A stretch of 64,000 nt of DNA from Nereocystis luetkeana (GCA_031213475.1 JARUPZ010000003.1:10062463-10126462); one strand, 5' to 3'; positions 34,864 through 46,946 are shown, counted from the first letter of the stretch. The notes: generated by a model not told the origin, from the sequence alone. Numbers and translations: made by a program.

Positions 34864-35774
34864 CTGCTCTACACGCTTGAACTTCAGGATGGTTTTCAAG
34901 CCGTATCTTGCAGCTTGCAGCAGGTTATCCGACCCGTTCCCAAAATGTGTGCGCAGTGCGCAGTCTTTTCGTCTTTTTGTTTGGTTCCGCCGCGAATTGT
35001 CAATGGGCGCGATTGCCGCACCGAACGCCGCCGGCGCGGCGCGAGACGAAGCCCTTTGCCACCTCATCGTCCCCCCCGAGCCAAAGCATAAAACGCCTCC
35101 CGCCCTTGACCCTACACTCAGAAAAACGGGGCCGGACCGTCCCAGAACGGCTCACCCACAAGACCTAGACTCAGTTGTTACATTTTTCCTGGTATGTCAA
35201 CAACGCAGAGAGGGGAATGGACACATCTGACACCAATACTGGACACCAGTCTGCTGTAGACCAGGTAATGCCGGTAGATGTGCAGGAGGCACTCGGTCGG
35301 ACAACTGATCTTCTACTAATAACTCTACTGCCAGTACTACGCTGTACTGCTGTACCGAGCACATTTGAAATAGTGTGGCTGGTAGCTGCCGGTGTTAATT
35401 TTTACGACTGCAAACATTATCCTTCGCCAATTCCAGGTATTAATAGTTTGTTCCCTAAATGGGGTTACGCCGCCGCTACCACTGTAATCAGTGATGAATA
35501 CCGATCCCGAACCGAAAATACCGGAAATACCGGAAATCCGGTATCGGTATAAAGGCGATACCTAAACTCGCAAAAAAAACGGGTTCGGCATCGGTACTAT
35601 ACCGACATCCGAAATTCCGGAGTACGGTGTTTTTCAGTTTTTGTCATTGCCCCATTTGAGAATGCACCCTCCCCTCCTTACGGGATAGGGATAACACATC
35701 ACCTACGAGTACGAGTTACGGCCTAACAGCGAGAACCGCAACGGACCACAACTCGAACGTTTTTCGTTTTTTTC

Positions 35775-35835
35775 AGTTTAATTTCAAGTAGTTTGTCCCC
35801 CAAAGGGGAGTGCAGTCATAACTAACACGGTTAAA
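35775..35835. mobile_element. MITE-B fragment (right arm)
   Basis: Retains AATTTCAAGTAGTTTGTCCC and GGGGAGTGCAGTC. The left arm is missing. Confidence 0.6.
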
Positions 35836-35893
35836 AGGTTTTGCCTGGTTTAGTCGTGTACATCGTTCAAGCATTCGTGGCACGATTCCGTGG

Positions 35894-35991
35894 TCAACCC
35901 CTTTAGGACCGCAGTCCCGTTTTGGGGACAAACTACATGAAATTTGAATGGTTTGTCCCCAAAACAGGACTGCGGTTCTAAAAGGCTTAAC
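35894..35991. mobile_element. MITE-B copy
   Basis: Near consensus. The left end is CAACCCC and the right end AAAAGGCTTAA. Confidence 0.9.
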
Positions 35992-36430
35992 GTGAAGGAA
36001 ACTATTATTGATTCGTCCCTCATCATGATTACACGTGAGAATTGAGGACGTTCCGAGGGGGTTTCATTTCTTCGGCCTATTCAGCCAGCGCTCTTTCGGA
36101 CCTCGGGCACCTTCCACCGGTTTGATGTCTGGATATCATATGTCTGTCGAGTGCGGTTGTTTGTGTTCGCATCATGTAGTACGAGGTGCAACAACTTCAG
36201 TCGCGTGGGCACGACTGGGACCATCAGCAGGCTGGTCTCGGCCTCTCTCTGGGGTTTGTGTCATACAGCGAAGTCAGTACAACTGCCACTTCTACCTGCC
36301 ACTACTACAGCAGCAGTAGTAGCAATTGTGTTGGTTTGAGGCCATCCGCCGATTGATCTCGATCTCATTCTTTGTGTTTATGATGTTATTACAACGATTT
36401 CAGTACGTACAAGTACTTGGTAGTAGCGAG

Positions 36431-36536
36431 ATACGGGGGGCGATAGTTATCAGAACCAAATATGCCCCGTAAAAATACCGGAATATATAGGTTTTTGCGC
36501 ATGTCATGGGTCCTGATTACTATGGTTCCCCGCATA
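36431..36536. mobile_element. MITE-A copy 14 (diverged)
   Basis: The left end is ATACGGGGGGCGATAG and the right end TATGGTTCCCCGCATA. Confidence 0.75.
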
Positions 36537-36686
36537 CTGCTATTCACTATTTATATGGGATGATCAGTCGGCTTATCTCGTCCTCTCTCTCGAAACACTG
36601 GCACCGTTGTTTGTGTTGGTCTCATACCAGATGCACTATGGGTACAACGATTTCAGTACCAAGCACTACAAACAGTAATAATATAG

Positions 36687-36796
36687 TATTACGGGGGGCC
36701 ATAGTTCACAGGACCTACGGTATACATAAAAACCTTTATATTCAACCATTTTTACCAACACTATTTGGTCCTATTAACTATGGTCCTCCGTAATAG
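36687..36796. mobile_element. MITE-A copy 15
   Basis: Full length, flanked by TA on both sides. A TATTAATA motif lies 5 bp to the right (36802). Confidence 0.9.
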
Positions 36797-37197
36797 TACA
36801 CTATTAATACTATTATACGACGTACAGCACTAAAAAAAAAAAAAAAAAAATGTCTCTGGTTGCTCTCAACTTCCGTGTCGAACGCGACTGGTTTTTTTAG
36901 TTTGTTCGCAGAATGTTGCGTGCGTCTGGGTCTATCACTCACCAGCCGGTTGAGCTCGACCTCGCGAGGGCGCGGGGTTTTTGTTTTTGCACGAATATAC
37001 AGACTGCTGAAAAGTGCTTGGTGTGCGTCACCTCTGAGATCAAACCCACTGATGAAGAACTTGATGAGCGTTGATATACTCAATCAAAACCTTGCGCTTT
37101 GCGTGATAGAAACAGCTAATTGATAGTTGACCGTGCGTGTTCGATTTATTCGTCGTGAAGGGTGCATCAATAGGTCGGCGACTCACCTTGCAGATGC

Positions 37198-37291
37198 TGC
37201 CTTTAGAACCGCAGTCCCGTTTTGGGGGACAAACCAGTCAAATTTCAAGTAGTTTGTCCCCAAAACGGGACTGCGGCCCTGAAAGGGGTTC
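37198..37291. mobile_element. MITE-B copy
   Basis: Near-consensus arms. The left TTAACC is lost and the right end is GAAAGGGG. Confidence 0.85.
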
Positions 37292-37322
37292 ATCATAATA
37301 CTATGCTACTGCAGGTAGTAGC

Positions 37323-37455
37323 GGCCCCTTTGTAGTGCCGGTTGAGTACTAATAGTGCCGGCTGCCCGCTATAGTGCCGGTGAAATCGCTCGGCACAGAT
37401 GGTGTTGCGGTGCGCGGAGTATAGTGCCGTTGCCGCTATAATGCCGGTGTTTGCT
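37323..37455. repeat. Cluster of TAGTGCCGG motifs
   Basis: Five close variants of ATAGTGCCGG at irregular spacing of about 20-60 bp. Function unknown. Confidence 0.55.
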
Positions 37456-38376
37456 GGCTGGCCCATACCTACCGGCACCGCTGTGGAGGCCCGTTTACTG
37501 ATTTTGTAGGCCAACAGGACGAATTCACAAGGGCGACTTTGTAGGTCCACAGCAGTCTTTTTACTGCTTATCACCGGTACTTACTACTGCTGTACTTACT
37601 TATTCACCTGCTGTACCAGTACGTAGTCCTTGACCTTTCCGCGCTCGGAAACTTCGAGTAATAATCCCGCGTGGGGAGGGAGGGGGCAGAATCTTGATAA
37701 ACTCATTTGCCATGTTACATAATGCCATACCTGGTATATACATACTCCTGAATGTCTTTTTGATTTGTTGTTCCCTCCGTCGGGCTTGCAAGAGTCACGA
37801 CTGTGAACACGTCACTACTATTTATAGGCTATCATTAGACCTGCAGCGGCAAGGAAGTTACGTTTTTTTCTGTCTACAGCAGTGGTCACAGAATATGCGG
37901 TATATATGTGAGTGCGTGTGAAACCGCTCCGGTACCGCTTCACCTCCTCGTGCTTTATTAAACTCCTCTTGCGGTCTGCGTAGTTGATAGTCGACTGTTT
38001 CTGTGAGAGTTCTGTTAATAGTGCACGTAATAGGCTGACAACTTTGTCTTCCCGCTGCGAACGAGCTTATCGTGTGCCTGGTGCATTGGAAATTACCGGT
38101 ACCGTACGATGACAATGTACAGCAGTATGGTAGCTCATACCTGGTACATATTCTAACGCTGCAAACATTCTTCCGACTCTTGCGCTGAAAGTCGTTCCGT
38201 GATCATCGTTTGAATGTTTTGTTTTTGGAAGCGGTAGCCCAACAGGCAAAAAGGACGGTGGTTATGACATACCAGGTATCTATTTGTTACCTGGGCATTA
38301 TATTGCCTGGAGCAGTCAAGAGCGTTGAGTGCGCACGGGGAAGGGCGCGATCGTTTTTCAGCGCTCGCTTTCCCTC

Positions 38377-38472
38377 GACCCTTTTAGGACCGCAGTCCCG
38401 TTTCGGTGATAAACTACTTGGAATTTGACTGGCTTGTCCCCCAAAACGGGACTGCAGTCCTAAATGGGCTAA
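38377..38472. mobile_element. MITE-B copy
   Basis: Full length. The ends are mutated to CGACCC and GGGCTAAC. Confidence 0.85.
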
Positions 38473-39017
38473 CAACGGTGAGGGATGCTAAAGGTCGAAG
38501 TACCAGGTACCTGGTGTATATGTACCTTTGGTACATATTTTCGAAAGGCTCTCTCTTTCACTTGACCAGATCTTTCAGAAGACATCTTGTCTTCTCCAAT
38601 GTTTTCAACATTAGCAGTTCCCGTTCTGGGGGAAGAAAAAAAAAACGAGCGCTGAAAATCGATCGCGCACGCACACCTGTTGTGTCGAACTCAAACCAAC
38701 TCTCTTGACGGTATGTCTACTATAAATATTGCGTAATGTTTGTCTTGAATCACTCACTTGCGTGGACTAGTAAATGTCTCCCTCCTACCCACAAACACTA
38801 CGGTACTCGCAGTCCACGGTGTGGTGAAAATATATCTACAGTGCTTCTGCTCGTAGTCCGAAGTGTTGACTTTTGTAGTGCCTTTTACCCTGTGAGTAGT
38901 ATCCGGGGAAGTACATTTTTTGCCACTATAATTACAAGAGTACGCCAGCAACAACGACGTCGTGGATCGATCACCTCGGAGAACCGCCACCCACCTCATC
39001 AGTTTGTATGACGAGCC

Positions 39018-39379
39018 GGTCGCCCCGGTGGTTCAAGTGGTTAACCTCGAATTCTACTTGTGTTTGAGTCCTGGGTTCGAGCCCCAGGTGGGTCGGACTT
39101 TGACGTTATTTACAAAAATAAAATTACAAAAGGATTTATTTGTTGAGAGCGCCTCGCAGCGTGGGTAGGCACAATTCGATGCGAGTCGACGAGGGAAGAA
39201 AAGGATGAAATCTTCTCGCGATAAAAAATGAAGGCACGTACCGTAGCGGGAAGGGAGAGCGGGAAGAAAGAGCCTGCTATGTGACCCCGGATCTGAGTTA
39301 CGAGTGGGAAGGAGAGAGAGAAGAAGATGTGCGAAAATAATAAATGGGACGAGCAAAAAAAATAAATAAAAAAAAATAC
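39018..39379 (+). mobile_element. SINE1 full copy
   Basis: A tRNA-like head with A and B boxes (GGTTCGAGCCCC), a slightly rearranged linker and the complete body, ending in an A-rich tail. Confidence 0.85.
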
Positions 39380-39399
39380 GGAGGACACACGCAAAAGAT

Positions 39400-39605
39400 G
39401 ACACAAACGTCCGTCCGGGTGAAGCTCCGGACCTTTTTTTTTTTTTTTTTTACACTGGCGCCACAACGAAAATGATGGGAGTTTGGAAGATTCACCGATA
39501 TTTTATTTCAGAGGCGTTTTTCTCGGCGTTTGCACTCTTCCTATGAATAGCTCTCTGCTTCGTCCAGATAATCAGCTCGGAATTTCGTCCGTTGTGCAAG
39601 AGGGT
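39400..39605 (+). repeat. Diverged dispersed repeat F, copy 2
   Basis: Ordered blocks AATGATGGGAGTTTGGAAGA, TTTTCTCGGCGTTTGCACT and ATCAGCTCGGAATTTCGTCC match copies 1 and 4 of the family. Confidence 0.4.
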
Positions 39606-39614
39606 GTCTTTTTC

Positions 39615-39711
39615 TTAACCCCTTTAGAACCGCCGTCCCGTTTTGGGGACAAAGTACTTGGAATTTGACTGGTTTGTCCCCACAACGGGACTGCGGTTCT
39701 AAAAGGGTTAA
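39615..39711. mobile_element. MITE-B copy (first of a triplet)
   Basis: Near consensus, with intact TTAA at both ends. The right TTAA is shared with the next copy. Confidence 0.9.
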
Positions 39712-39813
39712 CCCTCTTTGGGACTGCAGTCCCCATTTCGGGGACAATTCACTGAAACTTTTTTTTGTAAGTAGTTTGTCCCCAAAATCGGGACTGCGCT
39801 TCTAAACGGGTTA
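39708..39813. mobile_element. MITE-B copy (second of a triplet)
   Basis: Starts in the shared TTAA. The core is expanded by a T-run. Confidence 0.85.
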
Positions 39814-39854
39814 TAACGCGTTTGATATTCACGAAGGCAATAATCAGACGATAT

Positions 39855-39952
39855 TAACCCTTTTTGTACCGCAGTCCCGTGTTCGGGACAAACTACTTAG
39901 AATTCGAATGCATTTGTCCTTCAAACGGGACTGCAGTTCTAAAAGGGTTAAT
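39855..39952. mobile_element. MITE-B copy (third of a triplet)
   Basis: Both TTAA flanks are intact. It lies 42 bp from the previous copy. Confidence 0.9.
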
Positions 39953-40145
39953 AGTCGACGAGGGAAGAAACGGGCTGTACTGCACTGCCGCTGTAGTCTT
40001 CTCGCGATAGAAAATCAGCGCACGAACCGTTGGGGGGGGCGGGCGGGGGGGGGGGGGGGGAAGGAGATCCTGCCATGTGACACCGGATCTGAGTGACGAC
40101 TCTGGGATGGAGAGCGAGAAAATGGGGCGAAAATAACGGGATGGA
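39953..40145 (+). mobile_element. SINE1 body fragment
   Basis: Diverged body with GTCGACGAGGGAAGAAA, TCTTCTCGCGATAGAAAAT and a G-run, then GTGACACCGGATCTGAGTGA. The head is absent, and it starts beside the MITE-B triplet. Confidence 0.65.
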
Positions 40146-40767
40146 AAACAAACGTTATCGTATCCTGTTGCGATGGCGCCTGGTCTTTGATACCCTGGCA
40201 TTAATAGTACAAGCACCAGGTGTGTTGTACCTGGTGTGTTGTCTGTGTGGAGGCGACGATTTATTCTACCAAAAATCCACCCGTTGGGACGAAAGAAACG
40301 AAAAAAAAATGACGATTTTGTCGAGCACGCGGGGAATCATAATTTTACCTATTTCGAGTACCTGGTATGTACAATCGAGAAAAGGGGGGGGGGGGGGGGG
40401 AAATGTGACGCTTTCGTACTGCAGCAGCGCGTTTATTGACGATAGCATACTGAAGTCTCGAGGAAAACGGCGATACAATCCGTACTGCTCGGTTTATGGG
40501 TATTCTTTCTTTTACCCTTTGGAGCCCTCACCAGATAAAAAGAAAAGAAAAGAAAAAAAGTGAGAGGCTGCTACAAAGCTACCTGTAGGTCGACAGGTGC
40601 GATCTTACATTATGTACAAACCCTGAACGGTCCAAAGACTGTCGTGCCAGTGTTTTCATACGTACGAGGTAATGTCGTGCGGCGGTCGCCGTCTCGGAAA
40701 AACTGCCCCGTACCTGGTACGTTGCAACTCGAAAGCTTTTGCTTTGCTTTCGCCTAGAAGCCCTAAT

Positions 40768-41028
40768 TGCAACACCAACTTGTAAGCAAACTCGTGCAAC
40801 ACCACTGTCGAATGGTGGGGGCTCACCTTTGGGAAGCCATTTTTTTATTATTTTATTTTTTTTTGGGGGGGGGGCGTAACGCCACCAACACACGCACCGA
40901 AGCCTCGCAACCGCCCCTGGCTTGGGGTCGAATTCGGGTTGGGTGGGTCTACAACAGTAGGTCGGCGTGCAAGATAGGTCCTCGACTAAAAGGTGTTGCA
41001 AGAGTTGATTTACAAGGTGGTGTTGCCA
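40768..41028. mobile_element. Possible TIR element, about 260 bp
   Basis: Inverted ends of about 36 bp: the left begins GCAACACCAACTTGTAAGC and the right is its imperfect complement ending GGTGTTGC. No confident target duplication, and no second copy in the window. Confidence 0.4.
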
Positions 41029-41135
41029 TCAGGATCATATTGCACTAGGTACCACGTAGATGATCGTGCAGCAGATGCGGAACAACGTGTGGTGAACCAC
41101 CGGTATACTGCTGTAGTGGGTAGGTATCTCGACTT

Positions 41136-41232
41136 GACCCTCTGAGGACCGCAGTCCCGTTTCGCGGACAAAGTACTCATAATTTGACTGGTTTGTCCCC
41201 TAAACGTTACTGCAGCACTAGAATGGGTTAAT
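41136..41232. mobile_element. MITE-B copy
   Basis: The left end is TTGACCCTC and the right end GGGTTAA. The arms are slightly diverged. Confidence 0.8.
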
Positions 41233-41273
41233 AGAGGCCAATCCACTGGATCCGCGCCTACACTACATAAGAG

Positions 41274-41386
41274 TATTACGGGGGGCCATATTAAATACGT
41301 AGGACCTACGGTCTAGGCACAAACCTATATATATCGCAATTTTTATCAACAATATTTGGTCCTATTTTCTATGGTGCCCCGTTATA
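41274..41386. mobile_element. MITE-A copy 16
   Basis: Diverged full-length copy, flanked by TA. The right end is GCCCCGTTATA. Confidence 0.8.
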
Positions 41387-41639
41387 GTAGCTCTTCCCAC
41401 TTCGTGGGTAAAGAGGGAAGGCCACAGTACATGTACAATAATAGTCGGAGGTGTTTTCGGCCTTACCACTCCTGTGTTCTATCGGGGTGCCAACTTGTCT
41501 ACCAGGGTATTATATAGTACCTTTTGGAGCCCGTGTTGGTATTATTTTGCGACAAAATCGCTCAGAAATGCGGGTCTTGTCAATCGTTGTTTACTGAGAT
41601 GAATGAAGGGCCCTGTTCATATCCAAATGCGATGCGTGT

Positions 41640-41880
41640 ACGTACCGTGGAACACGCAAGCTCTAGCACCCGGGGAGAATTTCAGACCCGATTTCTCCGA
41701 AAAGCATGCGTGAAGCGTGGGGGGGGCAATAAACACACTCGTGTAAAACGAAGATGATGGCTTTGCAAAGGTCTCGTCGAAACCTTTTCCGTCGTAGAGT
41801 CGGTTTTTCTGCTGGCATTTTCGCTCACCGCGTTTTATCGAGGAAAAGGCAGTTTTTGAACATTCGTCCGAAGGAGGGAT
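41640..41880 (+). repeat. Diverged dispersed repeat F, copy 3
   Basis: Carries the blocks GATGATGGCTTTGCAAAGGT, TCGTCGAAACC, CACCGCGTTTTATCGAGGAAA and ACATTCGTCCGAAGG. Confidence 0.4.
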
Positions 41881-42170
41881 GTATGTTTTCTCGTGATGAC
41901 ATGTTCCTGTACTATGTTAGGACCAGGAATTCTTATTTTTGTATATACATACCTGGTATATACGGTTTTCATACCTGGTACATACGTTCATCATATCATA
42001 CGTCTATGCCGCTTTGGCCGTAAACATGACGGCCGCTTGGCCTTTAGATTAATGTCTGAACGGTCCTTACATTTTCGCCCACAGTAGTGCTGTGTAGTGA
42101 AGTAAAATGCAGCGCGCGTGTGGTGCAAGTGTTTTTGCGTTGAAGTTCGGCTGATTACTCTCTAGCAGCA

Positions 42171-42282
42171 GTATCACGGGGGACCATAGTTAATAGGACC
42201 TGTGGAACACACAAAAACCTACATATTTACCTATTTTTACCAACAATATCAGGTCCTATTTACTATGCCCCCCCCGTAATAG
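42171..42282. mobile_element. MITE-A copy 17
   Basis: Full length, flanked by TA. The left end is TCACGGGGGACC. Confidence 0.85.
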
Positions 42283-43164
42283 TGGCCCCTCTTGATGTAC
42301 GGTGAACAAGGGCGGCACTCTAAATATATTATAACGGCAACGGCACTTGTCAGCACACGACTTTCGAGCACCACACCGGCGACCCAGCCGTCCCAAGCGA
42401 TTCAACTAGGCACTATTTTAGCGGGCACCGAGTGCTCCTCTACCGGCGCTATACGTAGAGGGACAGACCACTACCTGGTATCTATCACGGCAGTGGATGT
42501 ATTACATTACCCGTGCCCGAGCTGCCTGCCGAGCAAAAATGTTTCATGTTTGACGGTCTAGTTTTGGTCACTGAAGGCAGGCCTCTCCAGAGTTGTCAAG
42601 TGTGTTAGTTTTCGTGAGCGGAATTCCAAAGGGGCAAGGATTGCGCCTGCTTACCAGGTATACTGGTACCAGGTATATAGCACCAGGTATGTATATCATA
42701 CACGTGGCTGACGCTGAGAGATGTGTAAGAGATTGCCGAAGACTGCTTTTGTCCGACAGCGTGTCTACGCACCCATGTGGGATGTGGGTACGTAATTGTG
42801 TGTTTTAGATTGTTTCGGTGTTGGCCCCATTACTGCTACGACTCTGTCCTGTAAGGACCGTTTCAATACTAAGATGAAGTGAAGACATAATGGGGACAGA
42901 AGTGGTAGCTGTTGAAGAGTACCTCTCGGTACATTTTTTCCGGCATACATTTAATTCCGCGTCTACGGCAGTTATGTACGTAGGCTTGTGTGTGCGTGTG
43001 TGTTTGTTGGGGGAAATATTAATATTAATAGCATCTTCTGTGAGGCTCACGAGCTGGATTCTAGGTGGCCCCTCGCAGGCGAGTGGCTTAATTAAACCAA
43101 TCGTCCAGAAAAATCGAGTGCACGTTGGAGCAGATGAAGCAAAGTGCACGAGCGAAAGGCACTA

Positions 43165-43380
43165 TGTGCGTACCCGTATAACGGGCAAGATAGCAAGCAC
43201 TGCCCACTGGGACGATCTTGCGAGCCGAGTTTCTCCAAACCCTGGGGGGAGTACACAAAGGAAAAAATGGCGTTTTTGGAATATATCTCGACGAGATGTT
43301 TCCTTAGAGGCCATCGCTCGGCGTTTGCACCTTGTCCTTTGTCGAGAAAATCAGCTTCGAATTGAGTCCGAGGGTTATAT
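43165..43380 (+). repeat. Diverged dispersed repeat F, copy 4
   Basis: Blocks GAGCCGAGTTTCTCC, ATGGCGTTTTTGGAATATAT, CTCGACGAGA and TTGTCGAGAAAATCAGCTTC follow the family order. Confidence 0.4.
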
Positions 43381-44171
43381 TTGTGCTACCATGCGTGTTG
43401 TACGGGTACGTACCGTTCGGGTTATAGCTGCCAGGCTACGTATTAGCAGCAGGTAGCCGCCGGAGGGCGAAGCTCACCCCCTTTTGCCAGACAGCAGCAG
43501 TTTTGCCTTGATTTTGCCCTGACTGGCACCAAAATAATATTACTTTACTAACAACTGCAGCAACTACTCGGCGTCTAAGCACCATTGACAGCGCACGTTT
43601 TGCCTTGCTCGAGGTGTCGCCTGACACAGTAGTAGCCAAAGGGTAATGAACGCATGCCGGTAGCACCCTGTGTACCAGGTACATGGCGCGGTTTTGTTTG
43701 TTTTTTTTTCATCTTTCTTCCTTCATTTTGTGGCGGGTACCGGCAGGTTTCGTGTTTCCGAGGAGCGAAGCGTCCCCCACAGGCCCGGTTTCGGCGAAGA
43801 CATGTCTCAACCGGCTATATATATAGAAGTGCCAGCAACCCATCCGCGAATCGTAGTTTTTGCACCACGGTTTCCTCCCTTACTCTCGGAAAGGGTGAAC
43901 ATTTTGTGCACGTGGGACAGTTTGTACATACACATAAGTACCTGGTACCTGGGGGGGGTCCCCACCGGTGATTTCTACCTGGTGGTCTGTGACGGTCGGG
44001 ATTGATTTCCCAGCAAGTAGAGCTTGTTACCACTTTTTCGAGAAAATGGGAATGGTTGAGTTGCACCACCGTGCAGGAGAGAGACACCAGGGGGAAAGCT
44101 GCTTCAGCGAGGGGTTGCGCGGGGTTCTCTTATTCGAGCAGGGTCAGGGTCAAATACCCGGTCGTGATGAT

Positions 44172-44280
44172 TCTTACGGGGGACCATAGTTAATAGGACC
44201 TATGGTATACACAAAGACCTATATATTTATATATTTTTACTCACAATATTTGGTCCTACTTAATATGGTCCCCCGTAATA
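44172..44280. mobile_element. MITE-A copy 18
   Basis: Full length. The left TA is mutated and the right TA intact. Confidence 0.9.
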
Positions 44281-44635
44281 ACTACTACTGGTTACTACAG
44301 GACGCACAATGGCACTGCTGCTGCTGCTGCTGCTGGGTCAGTGAAAAGTTCCCCGCGGGCCGAGTTTTCCCTTTGTTGTTTTTTCTCGAGAACTCGACCC
44401 CCCTTGCAAACATGTAAAAACAGTGAAATGCTAAGTTCTGCAGATGCGTCCTCAGCTGCTGCTACCGGTGCCGGTGGTGTCGTGCTGTGTATGCAGGCGG
44501 CGAACTGCGCTCACACTAAAAACGTGGACGGTTGTTTCGCCTCTCTTTCTCTCTTCCCCTGTAGCTGCTGCTGCTGCTGCCGCTGCTATTCGTCAATTCT
44601 GCTAGTGTACGTATGACCTGACAAGTATCACAGGG

Positions 44636-44775
44636 TGCTGGTGTCAATTTCCGGGCCGAGTTTCTCCGAACCAAAGGGGTGCGGGCACGACATACACACA
44701 AGCAAAACGAATTGGTAGCTCTTGGAAACAAAATACCTCGTCGAGTCCGATTTTTTTTTTCTCGAGTTTTTCTTT
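44636..44775 (+). repeat. Diverged dispersed repeat F, copy 5 (partial)
   Basis: Blocks GGCCGAGTTTCTCCGAA, AGCTCTTGGAAACAAAATA and CTCGTCGAG are shared with the other copies. The right end is missing. Confidence 0.35.
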
Positions 44776-44799
44776 TTCGAACTGCGCTGCACTGGACTG

Positions 44800-44896
44800 C
44801 ACTGCAGCCCCCACCGTTTTGGGGACAAAAGTCGAAATATGAGTAGGTACTGTCCCCCAAGACGGGACTGCTGTGGCAGTCCTAAAAAGGGGCTGA
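44800..44896. mobile_element. MITE-B copy
   Basis: Diverged, with a short duplication CTGCTGTGGCAGTCC in the right arm. Confidence 0.7.
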
Positions 44897-45162
44897 GAAG
44901 GAAACCCATCGCTTTTTTTTGCCCTCTCTCTGCCAGCTGTTTGTTGCAAGAAAATTCGCCCGAGTAGACGGTTGTTGTTCGTTGTTTCTTGCGCGTTTTG
45001 TCGTTGTTGATCAGTTGATCTATAGCATGCATAGTTACGTTGGCATTGCCTTTGTTGCTACAGCAGCCTTGCGATGCGTATTGGTACTATCGATATTAAT
45101 ATCTCTCGTCTCGAATGTTTTGTGACGGCAGAGCTTGCAGATATATACCGGCATCTCCCTAT

Positions 45163-45269
45163 CATGGGTGACCCATAGTAAATAGGACCAAATATTGTTG
45201 GTAAAAATAGCGAAATATGTAGGTTTTGGTGTGTACCGTTTGTCCTATCTAATATGGTCCCCCGTAATA
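45163..45269. mobile_element. MITE-A copy 19
   Basis: The left terminus is degraded (CATGGGTGACCC) and the right intact. A (TAG)n microsatellite follows directly. Confidence 0.8.
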
Positions 45270-45276
45270 GTAGTAA

Positions 45277-45350
<74 letters not shown>
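45270..45350. repeat. TAG microsatellite
   Basis: About 26 TAG units starting at the MITE-A terminus. Confidence 0.95.
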
Positions 45351-45370
45351 CAGCCCAATAGTCTGCTGTA

Positions 45371-45462
45371 TTTCTAGGATGGAAGCATCAGCTCGTACGG
45401 ACACTTGATGTTTTGCTGGATGGATGCCGACGGGCTGGAAGAACAGCCGTTCAATGTGACGG
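45371..45462 (+). mobile_element. LINE 3'-end fragment
   Basis: TTCTAGGATGGAAGCATC, CGGACACTTG, GCTGGATGGATGCCGACGGG and TTCAATGTGAC match the 3' end of LINE L1/L3 in order. Confidence 0.65.
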
Positions 45463-46159
45463 CACACGTACGATATGTGCCTATTCAATAGTACGCAGAG
45501 GCAATATTTCCGGGGGGGGAGGGGGGGGGGCATACAGTGTTCATCAGAACTCACCATGGACCCCAAAAACGTACTATCCTTCACCATCGGACGTCATTTT
45601 TGGTTCTGATTACTCTATGCCCCCCCCCCCCCCCACCGGTATTGTTTATGTTTGTAGTAGGGCGTGCATCTCTTCCACGTACGTACAGTATTAATACAAC
45701 GAAACATCAGCACGGACACAGCAGCAGTGGATTTGCTGGATTTAAAAATGGGCGGAAAAGAGTGATTCAAGGTGTCAGGTGTCTGAACACAACACCCGCA
45801 AAACACACCCGCACGGACGGTGTCACGGTGCCTTGTCTGAATGAAAAAAACAGACGGCTCAAAAGTCCCCGCGTCTTTACTTGTGCGCCGCTTCCTGGCC
45901 CTTTCTTTCACCGAGGCTCTCCTGTTGTTTACACCTCTCACCGCCCACTGCTGTACCTCCCTGTATAACCGTAACCTTCTCTCCCTTTTTTTTTTTTTTT
46001 TTTTTTCTTCTTTTCTCTCTCTCTCGGGTATTTGGAATGACACGCACTGTGTATTGTCTGAAACAAACGGCTCAAAAGTCCCCGCGTCCTTGCTTGCGCA
46101 CCTCCCCGCCCCCCCCCCCCCCCCGCCTTCCACGGAGGCTCTCCCTTTTCACCACCACC

Positions 46160-46275
46160 ATAACGGGGGACCTTTAGTAAATGGGACCAAATATTGTTTG
46201 TAAAAATAGGTAAATACATAGTTTTTGTTTGTACGATACCTGGTAGGTCCTATTTACTATGGTCTCCCGTAATAC
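46160..46275. mobile_element. MITE-A copy 20 carrying a CCTGG block
   Basis: Full length. In the right half, ATAGGTCC of the consensus is ATACCTGGTAGGTCC (46237-46245), a 7-bp gain at a TA. Confidence 0.85.
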
Positions 46276-46893
46276 CGACTTCAACCGCAACCTTCTTTCT
46301 TCTTTTTTTGCTTCTCGCTTGTGTATTCACTCTCGCCTACTAAAGTTGTACCTGTTTTTTTTTTTTTACACGTCGTTTCCTATTTGGCCGCAGAACTATC
46401 CCTGCAGAATTATTACGAGATTGCGAGAAAAAGAAAATCCCGCAACGCCTCTCCCCGGTCGGCAATATACGTAGGTATTTTTTTTTGTGTACTACATTGT
46501 CACATTATTAATAGTACTGCCGCAGCCGTCTGACGTGTGCCGGTATGATATCAGGGGTATACCAGGTACGAGGTATTTGTTTTTTTCACAGGCGGTGCAA
46601 CTACGCTCGCAGCTATAAATATATGCCGGTTACATGTACGCACGTACATTTTTTTACCGGGTGCCGTGTAGTACCGCTCTCTTCTGGGCAGCAGTCCTCA
46701 TTCGGACTCTGTGATGCGAACGTCAAGTGGTCACTATATTTTCGGCCACCGGCAGTGGTGTGGTATATATATTGTCGCTCTACCTAATGTAGGAGGTATT
46801 AATAGTATGTTTATGTTTTTACACCGGGGTGTATAAACCAGAGTGTACAGATCACAGATTTTGCGTGTGTTCATCGTATTATCAGATTACACG

Positions 46894-46946
46894 GCCTACC
46901 AGGGTACGTAATATTTGGTCCTATTTACTATGGTACCCCCGTGTTA
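46894..46946. mobile_element. MITE-A fragment (right end)
   Basis: Only AATATTTGGTCCTATTTACT and GGTACCCCCGTG remain. Confidence 0.7.
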
